Below are positions 5,900-7,125 of a DNA stretch of 7,125 nucleotides, piece after piece. Position 1 is the first letter of the stretch; the number at the start of each line of letters is the position of its first letter. The position numbers were made by a program, and so were the translations under genes. This stretch comes from Clostridia bacterium (GTDB taxonomy: Bacteria; Bacillota_A; Clostridia; Oscillospirales; CAG-272). Where the stretch lies: contig JAFXNX010000139.1 in NCBI GenBank assembly GCA_017529175.1, positions 1-7,125 on the forward strand. Reading direction: 5' to 3'. Below the pieces are notes generated by a model that was given only the letters and a program-made list of their open reading frames with translations, did no database searches and was not told the origin of the DNA.

Positions 5900-6922
5900 T
5901 CACTTTCTGCGAAGTCGTCTGCCGACGTCGATGGCTTTTGAGAAAAGTCTGTTGAAGAGCCATACGTTCAGATAACAGAATCTGCGGCTCCAGCGCAGAT
6001 ACGGCAGCGATGATACGTTTTCGTACAGATCGCGCGATCTCTTTTTGAGTTCTCTGTCAAAACTCTTTATCAGTTTATACGCCTTGTGACGGCCCTTCAT
6101 CTTCTGGCAGACTATATCTATCTGAGAATAGTACATAAAGAAGAAAATCAGGGCCATATAGTCCTTTTGACTTTCGTTGCAGCGGTCCTTCATGCTCTCG
6201 TAATAGTCGACGATAAACATGAGGACTTTTTCGTGCTGCGGAAGATTCTTCGTCAGATTCTCCCTGCTCATGCTCTGACTCGGTCTTCCTATGAAGTATC
6301 TGTATACGTCGTAGTCGAGAAAACGGACGGTGTAGAGATACGGTATCGGATAAATGTTGAACTGCATATCGACGTAGAACGTTTTTTCAAACAGGTGAAG
6401 TCCGCATTTTTTTAGCAGTTCGGTCTTGTACGATGAGGAGGCGAGCGTGAAATACATCGAGTCCTTGTCGAACTTCATATCGTCCCATGTATACACTTTG
6501 CCGTGCTCGAACCTGTCGTACTTATAGTCGAAATGTTCTCCGCTGAAGGTGTACTCCTGCGTGTACGAAGTGAGAACGAGATCCTCGTCGCAGCTCTTGA
6601 GGTCTTCAAGGTACTTTTCGAAGTTCATCGTGTCGAACCAGTCGTCGCTGTCGAGAACTCTGAAATACTTTCCCGACGCGACCTCAAGCCCTTTGTTTAT
6701 CGTGGAGCCGTGTCCGCCGTTTTCTTTCTCTATGATAACGATACACCCGGGGTACTTCTTTTCGTATTCCTTTGCGATATCTATTGAAGCGTCCTTGCTG
6801 CCGTCGCTGACGACGATGACTTCAAAAGACGACTTGTCTTTCGCCATGACGAGAGAGTCAAGGCAGCGCCTTATGTAATCTTCGGTATTATAGACCGGGA
6901 CGACGATTGACAGTGTTTTCAT
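5900..6922 (-). CDS. GT2-family glycosyltransferase (GT-A fold)
   Basis: The protein has 340 residues, with ATG at 6922-6920 and AAAGGA (6933-6928) upstream at 5 nt spacing. The N-terminal catalytic domain is a standard GT2: SIVVPVYNTEDYIRRCLDSL (5-24), EVIVVSDGSKDAS (34-46, nucleotide binding), KENGGHGSTINKGL (66-79) and the metal-binding DSDDW (91-95). FYVDMQF (182-188) may supply the catalytic base region. The C-terminal third is rich in aromatic and basic residues, with hydrophobic patches at 257-270 and 315-330 and an Arg/Lys-rich end (RRLRRK). This fits peripheral attachment to the cytoplasmic membrane. Like other GT2 enzymes of capsule and wall-glycan loci it should transfer a sugar from UDP- or dTDP-linked donors to a lipid-linked acceptor. 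The specific sugar cannot be told. It is the first gene of its transcription unit. Confidence 0.87.
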   Translation of the reverse strand: MKTLSIVVPVYNTEDYIRRCLDSLVMAKDKSSFEVIVVSDGSKDASIDIAKEYEKKYPGCIVIIEKENGGHGSTINKGLEVASGKYFRVLDSDDWFDTMNFEKYLEDLKSCDEDLVLTSYTQEYTFSGEHFDYKYDRFEHGKVYTWDDMKFDKDSMYFTLASSSYKTELLKKCGLHLFEKTFYVDMQFNIYPIPYLYTVRFLDYDVYRYFIGRPSQSMSRENLTKNLPQHEKVLMFIVDYYESMKDRCNESQKDYMALIFFFMYYSQIDIVCQKMKGRHKAYKLIKSFDRELKKRSRDLYENVSSLPYLRWSRRFCYLNVWLFNRLFSKAIDVGRRLRRK

Positions 6923-6927
6923 AACGT

Positions 6928-6933
6928 TCCTTT
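6928..6933 (-). promoter_or_regulatory. Ribosome binding site of the GT2 gene
   Basis: AAAGGA on the minus strand ends 5 nt before the ATG at 6922. The next Met codon lies well inside the conserved catalytic domain, so this site fixes the start. Confidence 0.65.
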
Positions 6934-6948
6934 TACCTGCGGCATTTT

Positions 6949-6973
6949 CCGCCCGCCCTCGCGCCGCGGGCGG
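6949..6973 (-). other. GC-rich hairpin in the leader of the GT2 gene
   Basis: CCGCCCGC and GCGGGCGG form a perfect 8-bp all-GC stem around a 9-nt loop, between the predicted transcription start (about 6993) and the ribosome binding site at 6928-6933. The following minus-strand bases are GAAAATG rather than a T-run, so it is not an intrinsic terminator. It may stabilise the 5' end of the mRNA or modulate its expression. Confidence 0.5.
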
Positions 6974-6999
6974 TCATAATTATAATTATAACTCTTGTA

Positions 7000-7028
7000 A
7001 TTATATCATAGCAAAGATATATTGTCAA
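7000..7028 (-). promoter_or_regulatory. Exact-consensus sigma-A promoter with extended -10 for the glycosyltransferase pair
   Basis: Read on the minus strand, the -35 is TTGACA (7028-7023), the spacer is 17 nt, and the -10 is TATAAT (7005-7000), preceded by the TGn extension (7008-7006). Every element matches the consensus. Transcription should begin near 6993, giving a leader of about 71 nt. The initial transcribed region is AT-rich, with repeated TTATAA words. The 97 bases upstream (7029-7125) hold no gene I can support, so this appears to be the start of the unit. Confidence 0.85.
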
Positions 7029-7125
7029 CATACGCCGCGGCGCGCTGTGCGTCGCAAGTGTACGTTTGTCAATGATGTGAGACCAAGAAATCAAAAAAAT
7101 AATAGATAACATGAAAGAAAGGGAA

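Noticed and set aside
7111..7125. Possible divergent plus-strand gene starting with ATG at 7111
   Set aside because: Only five codons are visible, with no ribosome binding site and no clear promoter, so it cannot be supported.

Overview
The window looks like part of a cell-surface polysaccharide locus from a Gram-positive anaerobe, most likely a member of the Clostridia (Oscillospirales/Lachnospirales-like). This rests on medium G+C coding sequence, AGGAGG-type ribosome binding sites, strong sigma-A-type promoters, AT-rich promoter islands, a CDP-glycerol-dependent transferase of the teichoic-acid type, and a YidC-like/sulfatase-like fusion of the sort I remember from clostridial capsule loci. 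The species cannot be named from the sequence. All four supported genes are on the minus strand, so the window reads from right to left.

Transcription unit 1 (about 6993 down to about 4282) starts at a promoter that matches the sigma-A consensus exactly (TTGACA, 17 bp, TGATATAAT). A 71-nt leader with a GC-rich hairpin follows. It encodes a GT2-type glycosyltransferase (5900-6922) and, 8 nt later, a GT-B/GT4-like glycosyltransferase (4608-5891). Downstream, about 330 bases without a gene (roughly 4265-4600) hold an unusually dense set of palindromes, bracketed by two exact copies of a 30-bp hairpin-forming sequence. The distal copy is followed by a T-run in the minus-strand direction and is a good intrinsic terminator.

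Transcription unit 2 (from about 4147, leaving the window at position 1) starts at a second good promoter (TTGCAA, 17 bp, TATAAT). A 143-nt GC-rich leader follows. Its first gene (1167-4004) is the centrepiece: a 945-residue protein joining a YidC/Oxa1-type insertase domain, a block of extra membrane helices and a C-terminal alkaline-phosphatase/sulfatase-fold domain like those of phosphoglycerol or phosphoethanolamine transferases. Its stop codon overlaps the GTG start of a membrane-anchored CDP-glycerol glycerophosphotransferase-like protein (1-1170), whose C-terminus lies outside the window.

A plausible joint role, which is inference, is that the two glycosyltransferases add sugars to a lipid-linked glycan. 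The CDP-glycerol-family enzyme would add polyol-phosphate on the cytoplasmic side, and the fusion protein would act on phospho-substituents on the outer face of the membrane. The fusion's YidC-like domain carries Asn at the position where the YidC groove has its conserved Arg, so it may no longer be an ordinary insertase.
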